Positions 16,222 to 25,200 of a stretch of DNA of 57,603 nucleotides are shown piece by piece (within the stretch, counting starts at the first letter, position 1; each line of letters opens with the position of its first letter). A program made the position numbers and the translations under genes. The stretch comes from SIG78 sp045533055 (GTDB lineage: Bacteria > Verrucomicrobiota > Lentisphaeria > Victivallales > Victivallaceae), in contig JAZSHD010000018.1 of assembly GCA_045533055.1 (NCBI GenBank), positions 1-57,603 of the forward strand, given 5' to 3'. The notes beneath the pieces were generated by a model, which was given only the letters and a program-made list of their open reading frames with translations, made no database searches and had not been told where the DNA came from.

Positions 16222-18978
16222 ATGAAGTTGAAACTTTTTTTACCCGCATTGCTGACTGCCGCTTCGGCAATGGCAAATGCTGTTCAACCGATCATTTTTG
16301 ACTTTGAAAGCAGCAACCCCAATCATGTGGACGATAATCCATACGAAGGCAGCAAGTGTTACAAATTTGCCGGAGTGGGGAAGTACGCTATCCGTAAATT
16401 CCCGCTGAATTTGCAAGTCGGTGTAACTTATAAACTCTCCTTACATCTCCGCAAAGATATCTGCCCCCAGAGTGTAGCTAAAAAAATGGACTTTATGGTT
16501 GGTGCATATATCAACGGCAGCAAAAAATTTACCGTTTATACTGCCGGCGGCAGCACGGTTCTGGGCGATGGCAAGTGGAACACTGTTACCAGAAAATTCA
16601 AAGTCCCAGCCAATGGCGGCAACTGCTCGCTGATGGTTTACAACCGTACTGATATAGATTTTTATATCGACAGTGTAAAAATTGTGCCGCTGGATGCCAA
16701 GGCTGCTCAAGCCGCCGCTGTCGAAGCTGCCGCCGAAGCCTCCGGCGTAAAGAAAGTGGTGCGTCCTCTGCCGCCCATAACTGACGAAGCTGCCGCCAAG
16801 GAAGATTGGGCGACCAACCGCCGGGGCATTGAGGCTTTGGACGACGACTTTATCCTGCCGCCGTTTTCGCCCGTAAAGTGGCAGAACAATACCGCTTCGG
16901 TCTGGGGCAGGGACTACAAATTCAATGAGTTCGGGTTGTTGGACGATGTCAAAGTTTTGAACAGCGATTTTCTTGCCGGAGCCATGGAGTTTTACGCCAA
17001 AGTCAACGGCAAGGTCGTAAAATTCAAGCCCGACAATCAAGTTATATTGCGTAAGAAAAAGGGCGTGGTCGAGCTTTTCAGCCGGGCAACCAGTCCGGAT
17101 TTGGATATTGAGGTAAGAACCACCACCGAATATGACGGCATGATCAAGGTGGATTTTACCTTTGTGCCTAAAGGAACGGTGGAAGTGGAAAACTTCAACT
17201 ACTCCATACCTTACCCTGAAAAATATGCAGAGTTTATCCACTACACCGGTGCCCGGGAAGGGGGCTGGTCGCTTAATGTACCCCGCTTGAGCAATACCCG
17301 CAGATTGCCTGCTGGCGAGGGTGTGGTCTGGGAAGCCCCGTTCAAGATTTTGGTGTGGCTGGGCAGCTACGACCGCGGCTTGCTCTGGTTCTGCGAGTCC
17401 GAACAATATTGGAGCCCCCACGACCGCAAATCCCGCAAAAATGGCTTGAAAGTCGTTCGTAATAATGGAACAGTCAAACTGGTGGTCACGCCGGTTTCCG
17501 CTCCCCGGTTGTTCAGCAAACGCACCACTTACACCTTTGGTTTGATGGCAACCCCGGTTCGCCCCCGCACCCCCGGCTGGCGGTTGACCGATATGAATTA
17601 CGAATACTTTGCCAAAACCGCTCAACGCAAGTATGGAGCAGCTACTCCGGTAATTTACAGTTCCGGCAGTTACGATTTTACCCCTCCGGCAACCACCAAC
17701 CCCGCAGCGGTATCGTTTTATCCGAGAATTTACAATAAAGAAGCCTACAAAAACCGGGTGGACAACGCCCACAAAAACGGTGCAGTTTTTGCCTTGTATA
17801 TCGATCCGATATTGTTCAATTTGGGTATTTACAAAGATATGGCAAGCTACAACAACAAAGGCTGGGACCCCACCAACGACAATGCTGACGGCAAAGATGT
17901 GAAGATCGACGCACCTTTCCAGTGGGAATCTCCGGAAAAGAAACGCTTTTTTGCCGAGTGGCGTAAAGAACCCCTTGCCACCGCTCCTTACAGCAAAAAT
18001 AAGGGCGAGCGGCAGTTCCAGGTGGGTTTGGGCAGCCGTTATCAGGATTTTTTCTGCTACCTTATGGAAAAACACGCTGAACTGGGCTGCGACGGTATTG
18101 CCAACCTTGATGAATGGGGGCCCGTGCCGGACAGCAACCCCCGCCACGATATGGGCTACTATGACCGTGATGGCAAGCGTTACCCGGAATATGACTGGTT
18201 CGGCAGACGGGATTTCCTTAAACGCATGTGTGCCGTGTTCTACAAAAAGCATGGCAGATTGCCCATTATGCGGGTGCATCTGGCGGCAACACTGGTGGTG
18301 CCCATTGCCAGTTTTTGCGACAGTGTGGTCACCGGCGAAAACATCAACTCTGCATACTTTAACGGCAAAGGTCTGATGGATAAATACACTGTAAACGGTA
18401 AAGAGATCCTTGCCAGTCTGGCTGAAGGCGGCAGAGATTTTCTCTATTACGCCTCCACTCCCGACCGCTGGGCGATCGAGTACGGCGGGCAGGCATTCGG
18501 CTGGAATGTTTGTGTAATGAGCAATCTGACCAAGAGTCCCCGATTGGACAAAAAATATGCCTCCAGCAGCGAAGGCACCCGGGACTACCTTGCCATGTGT
18601 ATAACTCACGACAACACCCTGTGGCCGGTCTTCTGCAAAGCCGATGAAGCATATAAATATATGAAAATCAAGCAGGATTTCGGAATCGGCGATAAGGGTG
18701 TTAAGTTCTATCCATATTGGGGCAAGCATCACCCGGTAAAGGTCAACGGCAGCGAGTGCTATGCTGTAACTTGGGCTAATAAAGGTAAATACCTTGTGGC
18801 TGTAAGCAATCTTTCGCTGAAAAATCAAACTTTGAGTGTCAAGCTGGATAAAGAATTTTTCTCCGGCAAAGTCAAAGTTACGGATGCTGAAACCAAAGCT
18901 GCTGTAAATGTGCAGAACAATAGCTGGAGCGTTGATATACCCCGGCGTAACTATAAACTCTATTTGATCGAGAAGTAA
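16222..18978 (+). CDS. Large secreted glycoside-hydrolase-like protein, second copy of the architecture
   Basis: 918 residues; AAAGG precedes the ATG. The signal ends near AMANA-VQ. An N-terminal jelly roll (residues about 20-155) precedes an Ala-rich linker (around 155-175). A beta-rich middle follows with YDRGLLWFCESEQYW, echoing DRGLIWY in the 1040-aa protein. A probable TIM barrel follows (FALYIDPI, GIANLDEWGPV, GENINSAYFNG, GGQAFGWN), then a terminal beta domain (AVSNLSLKNQTLSV). The DEW segment is a reasonable place for catalytic acids, but this is inference. The family is probably DUF6067-like. It lies between the beta-rich paralogues and is probably part of the same extracellular glycan system. 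Confidence 0.65.
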   Translation: MKLKLFLPALLTAASAMANAVQPIIFDFESSNPNHVDDNPYEGSKCYKFAGVGKYAIRKFPLNLQVGVTYKLSLHLRKDICPQSVAKKMDFMVGAYINGSKKFTVYTAGGSTVLGDGKWNTVTRKFKVPANGGNCSLMVYNRTDIDFYIDSVKIVPLDAKAAQAAAVEAAAEASGVKKVVRPLPPITDEAAAKEDWATNRRGIEALDDDFILPPFSPVKWQNNTASVWGRDYKFNEFGLLDDVKVLNSDFLAGAMEFYAKVNGKVVKFKPDNQVILRKKKGVVELFSRATSPDLDIEVRTTTEYDGMIKVDFTFVPKGTVEVENFNYSIPYPEKYAEFIHYTGAREGGWSLNVPRLSNTRRLPAGEGVVWEAPFKILVWLGSYDRGLLWFCESEQYWSPHDRKSRKNGLKVVRNNGTVKLVVTPVSAPRLFSKRTTYTFGLMATPVRPRTPGWRLTDMNYEYFAKTAQRKYGAATPVIYSSGSYDFTPPATTNPAAVSFYPRIYNKEAYKNRVDNAHKNGAVFALYIDPILFNLGIYKDMASYNNKGWDPTNDNADGKDVKIDAPFQWESPEKKRFFAEWRKEPLATAPYSKNKGERQFQVGLGSRYQDFFCYLMEKHAELGCDGIANLDEWGPVPDSNPRHDMGYYDRDGKRYPEYDWFGRRDFLKRMCAVFYKKHGRLPIMRVHLAATLVVPIASFCDSVVTGENINSAYFNGKGLMDKYTVNGKEILASLAEGGRDFLYYASTPDRWAIEYGGQAFGWNVCVMSNLTKSPRLDKKYASSSEGTRDYLAMCITHDNTLWPVFCKADEAYKYMKIKQDFGIGDKGVKFYPYWGKHHPVKVNGSECYAVTWANKGKYLVAVSNLSLKNQTLSVKLDKEFFSGKVKVTDAETKAAVNVQNNSWSVDIPRRNYKLYLIEK

Positions 18979-18982
18979 AAAT

Positions 18983-19879
18983 ATGTTGAAAAATCTGTTA
19001 GTTTTGTTGGCGGTGATTTCCGGCATGGGTGCCGGAGCGTATGAGTATTTTCTGGAAAGCGGAGATTACCGCATCCGGATCAATGAAAAATATAGACACA
19101 CTATCCGGGAAGTGGTTTGGAAAAAGCATGTGCTTGCCACCCCAACCGGTTATTACGGGGCTATCTTGTGTCCGGCTTCCGGTAAATATATCGGGGCAGG
19201 GCACAAAGAAGGCGGTGCGGAAAAACTTTTGAGTGTTAAAGTTACTTGCGATGGTAAAGAGGTAACCCCCGCAGCCAAGGCGGTTTTCAAAGGTTCCAAA
19301 GTAACTGTGGAAAAACTTTCCATGTTTGACAAACTTCTGTTCCGGGTATTGCTGGAAGTTACCCCCGAAGGTTTGGTGGAAACCAAACGCTTTGTGGCAA
19401 CCGCCGATCAGAAAGTGCATCTCTATTACGCCCACATCTACTGTTTCGGCAAAAATTTTACCGATTACTACGCTTTAAGCGACAAGGGCAAAGTCATTGC
19501 CGGAAAGTTTGAACTCCCCCGCGATAACCCCAAAAGCCGCAAAACGGCGTGGAAAGTCAACAGCAATGTAAAATATGTTGCCGAATATGATGCAGCCAAA
19601 AAAATCGGTGTAATGCTCTGGTATCCGGAAATCATCAAAGGAGCATCCCGCAAAGCCACTATCTGGGAGTGCCCGTGGGCTTATATGAAGTTTTACATGA
19701 TGACTGCTTTACCGAAAAATATCCCTTCTGCTTGGGAGTCACCGACTTATACTGTGATTTTGCGGGGCTTGGCAGCTCCCACGCTGGCGGATTTCCCCGC
19801 CGCAGTGCAGAAAGAAGCTGCCGCCGCAGAAAAAATCAAATTTACTGAATTAACCAAACCGGTCATGCCGGAAAAATAA
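18983..19879 (+). CDS. Secreted beta-rich protein, operon paralogue C
   Basis: 298 residues, starting 4 bp after the 918-aa gene; the upstream GAGAAG is a modest ribosome site. The signal ends near GAGA-YE. It shares with A and B the early GDYRIRINEKYRHTIREVVW strand, TPEGLVETKRF, YYAHIYCFGKNFTDYY, ASRKATIWECPWAYMKFYMM and AWESPTYTVILRG. It has a longer lysine/alanine-rich C-terminal tail. It is more divergent than A is from B. The family is unrecognised. Its position directly after the second large barrel protein suggests each large enzyme is paired with small partners. Confidence 0.6.
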   Translation: MLKNLLVLLAVISGMGAGAYEYFLESGDYRIRINEKYRHTIREVVWKKHVLATPTGYYGAILCPASGKYIGAGHKEGGAEKLLSVKVTCDGKEVTPAAKAVFKGSKVTVEKLSMFDKLLFRVLLEVTPEGLVETKRFVATADQKVHLYYAHIYCFGKNFTDYYALSDKGKVIAGKFELPRDNPKSRKTAWKVNSNVKYVAEYDAAKKIGVMLWYPEIIKGASRKATIWECPWAYMKFYMMTALPKNIPSAWESPTYTVILRGLAAPTLADFPAAVQKEAAAAEKIKFTELTKPVMPEK

Positions 19880-19900
19880 TTATTATAAAGAGAGAGAATT

Positions 19901-20989
19901 ATGGCAAACGATCAATATCAGATCAAGCAGTTGGATTCCTACAGCGTCTTTCTGCCGCCGGTCGGTCACAGCGACAGCCCTGCTGCTATGGCACGACGCA
20001 AAGCCCGTGAAGAAGCCAACAACACCTATGTAAAAGAAAATGTTGCCGAAGAGGTCAAGGGGCAGATCACCGGCAGTTTTATCTACGCCCATCCGCCGAA
20101 CTACCGGGGTGCCGAAGCGGTTACTTATACAGAAAAGGATTGGAAGCGGGAGCTTTCCCGGTTGAAAGGTTTCGGCATTGATACAGTCATCTATCAGGCA
20201 TCGGTCTGGGATGAATTGCATGAGTGCTATTACAAAAGCGAACTCTTTAAGGATTACAAATTCTTCAATGTCGTTGAGCCCATGCTGGCGGCGGCAAATG
20301 AGCTTGGTTTGACCATTTTTCTTGGGGCAGTAGGTTCTGTGACCTGCTGGCACGAAAAGCTCAACAATCAGATCATTGATGGCGAAGTGGCTAAACAGAT
20401 CGGCTGTTTTGATGAGTTGTGCAAGAGTTTTGCCGGGGGATTCCACGGTATATATTTTTCGCCGGAATCAACCTATCCCGGATTCCGTGATGCCTCGCTG
20501 GAAAACTTTCTCGGCGACCTTTACGGCAGATTTTTCAACGAGATCCGTTCCCGCAACGATCAGCTCAAGATCATGATGAGCCCCGCCACATTCTACCACG
20601 CCGGTAAAATGGATGATATGAAAGGTGCCTGGCTTGCCATGTTCAGCAAAGCTCACCCCGATATCCTTGCTCCGCAGGACTCCATTGGCTGCGGCTGCAT
20701 TACGCTGGATAAACAAGTGGAGGCTTTGAAGATCTGGCGGAGTATCTGCGACGAAGCCAACATCGAATTCTGGAGCAATGTGGAAGTATTTGAGTGCTGT
20801 GCACCCTATATCGACGAAACATCCCGCCGGATCGCCCCGCACGACCGGGTGGTGGCACAGATAAATAACGCTGCACCTTATGTCAGCAAATTCATCACTT
20901 GGGAACTGCTCTATTACGGCAACCCCATGTACCCGCGTTCCGGAGGCAAGTTGAGTCCCCGCTGGTTTGGCGGCGCTGAAGTTGATTGA
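19901..20989 (+). CDS. DUF4434-like TIM-barrel protein, apparently cytoplasmic
   Basis: 362 residues without a signal peptide, unlike its operon neighbours. GAGAGAGAA lies before the ATG. ITGSFIYAHPPNYRGAE, DWKRELSRLKGFGIDTVIYQ, FNVVEPMLAAANELGLTIFLG, GFHGIYFSPESTYPG, DILAPQDSIGCG and FWSNVEVFECC follow the order of strands in a DUF4434 glycoside-hydrolase-like barrel. Acidic residues in FSPES and NVEVFE are candidate catalytic positions. It might act on imported oligosaccharide, or be exported by a route not visible here. It lies 11 bp before the deacetylase. Confidence 0.65.
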   Translation: MANDQYQIKQLDSYSVFLPPVGHSDSPAAMARRKAREEANNTYVKENVAEEVKGQITGSFIYAHPPNYRGAEAVTYTEKDWKRELSRLKGFGIDTVIYQASVWDELHECYYKSELFKDYKFFNVVEPMLAAANELGLTIFLGAVGSVTCWHEKLNNQIIDGEVAKQIGCFDELCKSFAGGFHGIYFSPESTYPGFRDASLENFLGDLYGRFFNEIRSRNDQLKIMMSPATFYHAGKMDDMKGAWLAMFSKAHPDILAPQDSIGCGCITLDKQVEALKIWRSICDEANIEFWSNVEVFECCAPYIDETSRRIAPHDRVVAQINNAAPYVSKFITWELLYYGNPMYPRSGGKLSPRWFGGAEVD

Positions 20990-21001
20990 GAAAGACCGAT
21001 C

Positions 21002-22522
21002 ATGAAAAAACAACTTACTGTAATTGCGTCAGCTACTGCCATTTGCAGCAGTGCCGCCATCCAACCGGCGGTGGCGATCCGTTTTGACGACAACCACACT
21101 GTTGAGCGATGGGAAGCTCTGGCAAGTGTTTTCCGGAAATATGACGCCCGGTTCAGCTGTTCCATTATCCCCATGTATGGGGAAGAAAAGGATCCCCAGT
21201 GGTGCCAAAAGATCTGTCAGCTGGAAAGCGAAGGCTTTGAAATCATGGATCACACCCCCCAGCACACCACGGTCACCGTGACATTGCCAGCGGATGATAT
21301 TCGTTTGGAAAAGCTGAAAAACGCTCCCTTTGTGGATCACATTTACAAAAATAAAATTTGTATAAAGTGTTATCCGGCCAACAGTACTTTCAGTCAGCCT
21401 TTTCAGGTGAAGATCTTTGATAAAAACAAAGTCGTTGCCACGAATAAAACGCCTTTCAAACTTGCCCGGCGGATGAATTTTGAAATCAACGGCAAATTCT
21501 ATTTCCTGAACCGCACGAAGAAACCCGATGTGTTTGAATTGGTGACTCTTTGGGAAGAAGATAATGTGGCTTTGCCCGATGGTGTAGTTACCGCCCGCCG
21601 CTGTTTGAAAGAACGCTTTGAACTTGCTGAAGGCGGATACGATTTTCTGATACAGTGCTCGCAGGAGGGCTTCCGCAAGATCGGACTTAAAAAGATGCCC
21701 CGGGTATGGATCCAGCCCGGCGGAAATTATCCCCACTTGGGTATAGAAAAACTGTCAGCAGCGTTGCGTAAATATAACTATATTTCCGCATCCCGCAGCC
21801 AGAATGAATCAATGAAAGGCTATCTTGATCCGGAGTTTGAAGATCGCAGATTTTCCATGCGTTGGGGCAACTTCAACCTTGAAAAACTCAAGTTTGAACC
21901 CCAGAAAACCCGCATTGCCGATACTCTTGCCTGCCGCAAAGTCGCTATCGGCTCCAGCCACATAACCCCGGCCCGGCGGGATGGCAAGCTCAAAGAGTAT
22001 GTAGCTATGTATGAACTTTTGCTGCCCTGGCTAAAAGCCAATAACATCAAAGTTATGACTCAAGGCGAACTTGCTGAACATCTGCGCGATACAAAAATCG
22101 ACCCCAAAGAAAATATCATGCCTTCATTGGCAAAAGATATTGATGAAAACAACCGCCCCGATGGCTATATCTGGCGCCGGGGCTGCGGCTCGTGGAATAA
22201 ACCTGCGGAAACGATTTCGCTTAAAGGCAAGGGTTGGCTTTTGAAAGTCAATGAGTTGTGCGGTTTGCCCAAATGCAGAGTAAGATTTGCTATGGAAGTT
22301 CAGGGCAGGGTACATGGTAAATTGACCATTCAACTGATCGATTCGCTGAAAAAGCCTTGTGGAAAGTTTGAATTGCCGTTAAATGAATTTTCCCAAGAGT
22401 GGAAATCCAAAGAAATGGTATTCGACATACCCGAAAATTGTGCCGCCTTGAACTTTGCCATAACTGCCGATAAACCGGCGGTATGCAAAGTCCGCAAACT
22501 GGATTTGCGGGCCGCCGATTAA
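21002..22522 (+). CDS. Secreted polysaccharide deacetylase family protein, copy 1
   Basis: 506 residues. After a signal peptide (about residues 1-19) the NodB-type fold begins at once with AIRFDDNHT (Asp29-Asp30, motif 1). DHTPQHTTV follows (His84 and His88, motif 2, metal ligands). KMPRVWIQPGG probably corresponds to a later active-site loop. A C-terminal beta domain from about residue 400 (KGWLLKVNELCGLPKC, KLTIQLID) resembles a binding module. The family removes acetyl groups from amino-sugar or other polysaccharides. This is the last gene of the long operon, followed by a terminator. A close tandem copy lies at 22657. Confidence 0.8.
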   Translation: MKKQLTVIASATAICSSAAIQPAVAIRFDDNHTVERWEALASVFRKYDARFSCSIIPMYGEEKDPQWCQKICQLESEGFEIMDHTPQHTTVTVTLPADDIRLEKLKNAPFVDHIYKNKICIKCYPANSTFSQPFQVKIFDKNKVVATNKTPFKLARRMNFEINGKFYFLNRTKKPDVFELVTLWEEDNVALPDGVVTARRCLKERFELAEGGYDFLIQCSQEGFRKIGLKKMPRVWIQPGGNYPHLGIEKLSAALRKYNYISASRSQNESMKGYLDPEFEDRRFSMRWGNFNLEKLKFEPQKTRIADTLACRKVAIGSSHITPARRDGKLKEYVAMYELLLPWLKANNIKVMTQGELAEHLRDTKIDPKENIMPSLAKDIDENNRPDGYIWRRGCGSWNKPAETISLKGKGWLLKVNELCGLPKCRVRFAMEVQGRVHGKLTIQLIDSLKKPCGKFELPLNEFSQEWKSKEMVFDIPENCAALNFAITADKPAVCKVRKLDLRAAD

Positions 22523-22537
22523 CAGAACAAAACAGTT

Positions 22538-22580
22538 GCAGGCAGATCGGTTTTTTTGATTGATCTGCTTGCTTTTTTTT
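22538..22580 (+). terminator. Rho-independent terminator ending the long operon
   Basis: GCAGGCAGATC (22538-22548) pairs with GATCTGCTTGC (22562-22572) with one G-T wobble, followed by eight T. It separates the two deacetylase copies. Confidence 0.85.
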
Positions 22581-22656
22581 AAACTGGCAGTAGATTACAA
22601 AAATATGTTATTGTATTGATTTTACCAATCCAATCAAAATCCGGAAAATTTATATT

Positions 22657-24177
22657 ATGAAAAAACAACTTGCTTTACTTGCATTTGCAACAGCCATTTG
22701 CAGCAGTGCTGCCATTCAGCCAGCTGTGGCGATCCGTTTTGACGATAACCATACTGTTGAGCGGTGGGAAACGCTGGCAAAGGTATTCCGTAAACACAAT
22801 GTACGGTTCAGTTTTTCCATTATTCCCATGTTTCGTGAACAGCAGGATCCGGCTTGGTGCAAAAAGATCTGCCAGCTGCAAGATGAAGGCTTTGAGGTTA
22901 TGGATCACACCCCCCAGCACACCACGGTCACCGTGACATTGCCTGCCGGTGACCCAAGACTGGAAACGCTGAAAACTGCTTCGTTTGTGGATCATATTTA
23001 CAAAAATAAAGTTTGTATAAAGTGTTATCCGGCAGAGAGTAAATTCTCTGCTCCCTTTGCCGTGAAAATCTTTGACAAAAACAAAATTACCGCTACGGAT
23101 AAAACGCCTTTCAAGCTCGCCCGGCGGATGAATTTTGAAATCGACGGCAAACACTATTACCTTACCTCTACTCCCCAAGCCGGAGTGTTTAAATTGATAA
23201 CCATTTGGAATGAAGATAATGTGGTGTTGCCGGATGGCGAAAAGACTGCCCGTCGCTGCTTGAAGGAAAGTTTTGACCTTGCCGAAGGCGGATACGATTT
23301 CCTGATACAGTGTTCGCAGGATGGTTTCCGGAAAATCGGACTTAAAAAGATGCCCCGGGTCTGGATCCAGCCGGGGGGATATTACCCGCATCTCGCCATG
23401 GATAAGCTGGCAAATGCCTTGCGTAAATATGACTACATATCTGGTTCGTGCCAGCAGAATGGCTCCATGAAGGGCTATCTTGATCCGGAGTTTGAAGATC
23501 GCAGATTCTCCATGCTTTGGGGGGATTTCAACTTTGAAAAACTCAAGTTTGCTCCCCAGAAAACCCGCATTGCTGATACTCTTGCCTGCCGCAAAGTCGC
23601 TATCGGTTCCAGCCACCTAACCCCGGCCCAGCGGGATGGCAAGCTCAAAGAATATGCTGCCATGTATGAACAGCTGCTGCCCTGGCTCAAAGCCAATAAT
23701 ATCAAAGTTATGACTCAAGGCGAACTTGCCGAACATCTGCGCGATACAAAAATCGCCCCCAAAGAAAATATCATGCCTTCATTGGCAAAAGATATTGATG
23801 AAAACAACCGGCCCGATGGATATATCTGGCGTAAAGGTTCCGGGGCATGGGACAAAAAAGCAGCTGCCATTTCGATTAAAGGCAAAGGAGTGCTTCTGAA
23901 AGTTAAAGAGTTGTGCGGCTTGCCCAAGTGCAAAGTCAGATTTTCTATGGAAGTTCAAGGCAAAGCACAGGGTAAAGTGACTGTTCACTTGATCGACTCG
24001 CTGAAAAAGCCATGTGGAATGTTTGAAATAACCTTGAATGAAAATTCAAAAGATTGGCAAGCCAAAGAAATGGTTTTTGATATACCAGAAAAGTGTGCAG
24101 CCTTGAACTTTGCCATAACCGCTGCCACGCCTTCAAACTGTAAAGTACGCAATTTGGATCTGCGTGCCGCCAAATAA
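22657..24177 (+). CDS. Secreted polysaccharide deacetylase family protein, copy 2
   Basis: 506 residues, exactly as long as copy 1 and highly similar throughout, with FDDNHT, DHTPQHTTV and RVWIQPGG all kept. Long blocks are identical in DNA, for example near 21244-21290 against 22904-22950, while other parts differ, suggesting a recent duplication with conversion. It is separated from copy 1 by a terminator and a 76-bp AT-rich stretch, so it is probably transcribed from its own promoter, although no convincing -35/-10 pair was found. The ribosome site is weak (CGGAAAA). It ends before a strong bidirectional terminator. Deacetylase activity on a glycan is inferred. Confidence 0.8.
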   Translation: MKKQLALLAFATAICSSAAIQPAVAIRFDDNHTVERWETLAKVFRKHNVRFSFSIIPMFREQQDPAWCKKICQLQDEGFEVMDHTPQHTTVTVTLPAGDPRLETLKTASFVDHIYKNKVCIKCYPAESKFSAPFAVKIFDKNKITATDKTPFKLARRMNFEIDGKHYYLTSTPQAGVFKLITIWNEDNVVLPDGEKTARRCLKESFDLAEGGYDFLIQCSQDGFRKIGLKKMPRVWIQPGGYYPHLAMDKLANALRKYDYISGSCQQNGSMKGYLDPEFEDRRFSMLWGDFNFEKLKFAPQKTRIADTLACRKVAIGSSHLTPAQRDGKLKEYAAMYEQLLPWLKANNIKVMTQGELAEHLRDTKIAPKENIMPSLAKDIDENNRPDGYIWRKGSGAWDKKAAAISIKGKGVLLKVKELCGLPKCKVRFSMEVQGKAQGKVTVHLIDSLKKPCGMFEITLNENSKDWQAKEMVFDIPEKCAALNFAITAATPSNCKVRNLDLRAAK

Positions 24178-24196
24178 AAGTTCCCCTTAAAAGACA

Positions 24197-24234
24197 GACC
24201 CCGTACAGGGTGGATTAGCTGTACGGGGTCTTTT
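24197..24234. terminator. Bidirectional terminator between convergent genes
   Basis: A perfect 12-bp stem (GACCCCGTACAG, 24197-24208, with CTGTACGGGGTC, 24219-24230) has a 10-base loop and TTTT on the plus side. AAAAGACA upstream supplies a T-rich tail on the minus side. Confidence 0.9.
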
Positions 24235-24245
24235 CTATTCATTAT

Positions 24246-25181
24246 TTACTGGTTCAAAACAGCTTTTTCATCAATGGTCTTGATCCGGTCGAGGTCAATA
24301 AGAAAACTTCTTTTGCCGTGCCCGTAAGGGTAATTGTAATATACCGGGCAGCTTACTTGAACGGTGAACTCTTTGAACATCTTCAGCTGGTCGGCTTTGC
24401 TCATATTGTTGAATTCTCCGAAAATCACGGCTTTGCATTTGTCGAAGTATTTGTACTTTATGAGTTTATCCAGAATCGCTGTATTATCTTTCAAACTCCG
24501 GTTGTTGGATTCCAGAAAAACTATTTTATCATTTGTCGGCATGTGGTAGTTATCACGCACGGCCCAGTAGAGCATGGTTATATGTCCCCCCGTTGCTTTG
24601 CCGGAACAGGGCACGGGGGCAGGGCGTAAGGCAGTCAACTGTATCGGCGGCAATTCTGCCCCGGCAAGGCAGTTTTTGAACCAAGCTCTTGAGGCTGGAT
24701 CGAGCCGGAGCATTGAAGTCGCTGAAGGGCCGTTGTAGAGTTTTGTTACATTGTTTTTCTGCAAAGTCTGGTGCAGGACGGTTATGTTGCTGAAGCCCAC
24801 AAACTTGACCTGCTTTTTACGCATTGCTTCGTAATCCAGCATATTTACCAGCTCTTGAGCGTGATTACCACCCCGAATCGCCCAAATAAGATCAACTTCC
24901 GGATCGAACCACGCCTGCTTGAGATCGCTGAAGCGTTTGTCTTTCGGCACCTTTTTTATTTTTGAAGGTGCTTCGTACAACCGGGCGTTGGGCATGACTT
25001 TGACTTTATATCCGGCGGCTTGCAAGTTTTTGATAACTTCATCCATCTGTTTTTTGCTTGCAGGCATCCCCGGAGCAACCAAGGCTATAACTTTGACTGA
25101 CTCGGGGAAAATTTTCCAGCTGTCTTGAGCATTCAAAGCACATAACATCAAAAAACTCAACAGAGCCAATAACTTTTTCAT
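24246..25181 (-). CDS. Secreted LD-carboxypeptidase-like (S66 family) protein
   Basis: The start is at the ATG at 25181, which opens a signal peptide (LLALLSFLMLCALNA-QD); the frame runs open to 25247 inside the neighbour. The S66 triad is visible: Ser131 in GFSNITVLH, Glu224 in VFLESNNRS and His288 in YGHGKRS, with the family RGG at 103-105. S66 enzymes cut the L,D bond of murein tetrapeptides or detoxify microcin C-like compounds (MccF). Most are cytoplasmic, so an exported form is notable. It is last in a minus-strand run with the M29 aminopeptidase 19 bp upstream. Confidence 0.8.
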   Translation of the reverse strand: MKKLLALLSFLMLCALNAQDSWKIFPESVKVIALVAPGMPASKKQMDEVIKNLQAAGYKVKVMPNARLYEAPSKIKKVPKDKRFSDLKQAWFDPEVDLIWAIRGGNHAQELVNMLDYEAMRKKQVKFVGFSNITVLHQTLQKNNVTKLYNGPSATSMLRLDPASRAWFKNCLAGAELPPIQLTALRPAPVPCSGKATGGHITMLYWAVRDNYHMPTNDKIVFLESNNRSLKDNTAILDKLIKYKYFDKCKAVIFGEFNNMSKADQLKMFKEFTVQVSCPVYYNYPYGHGKRSFLIDLDRIKTIDEKAVLNQ

Positions 25182-25200
25182 AATGCGGCAACCTGCTCTT

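Noticed and set aside
16441..19026. Minus-strand 861-codon frame
   Set aside because: Antisense to the 918-aa secreted protein, with no domain match or ribosome site.
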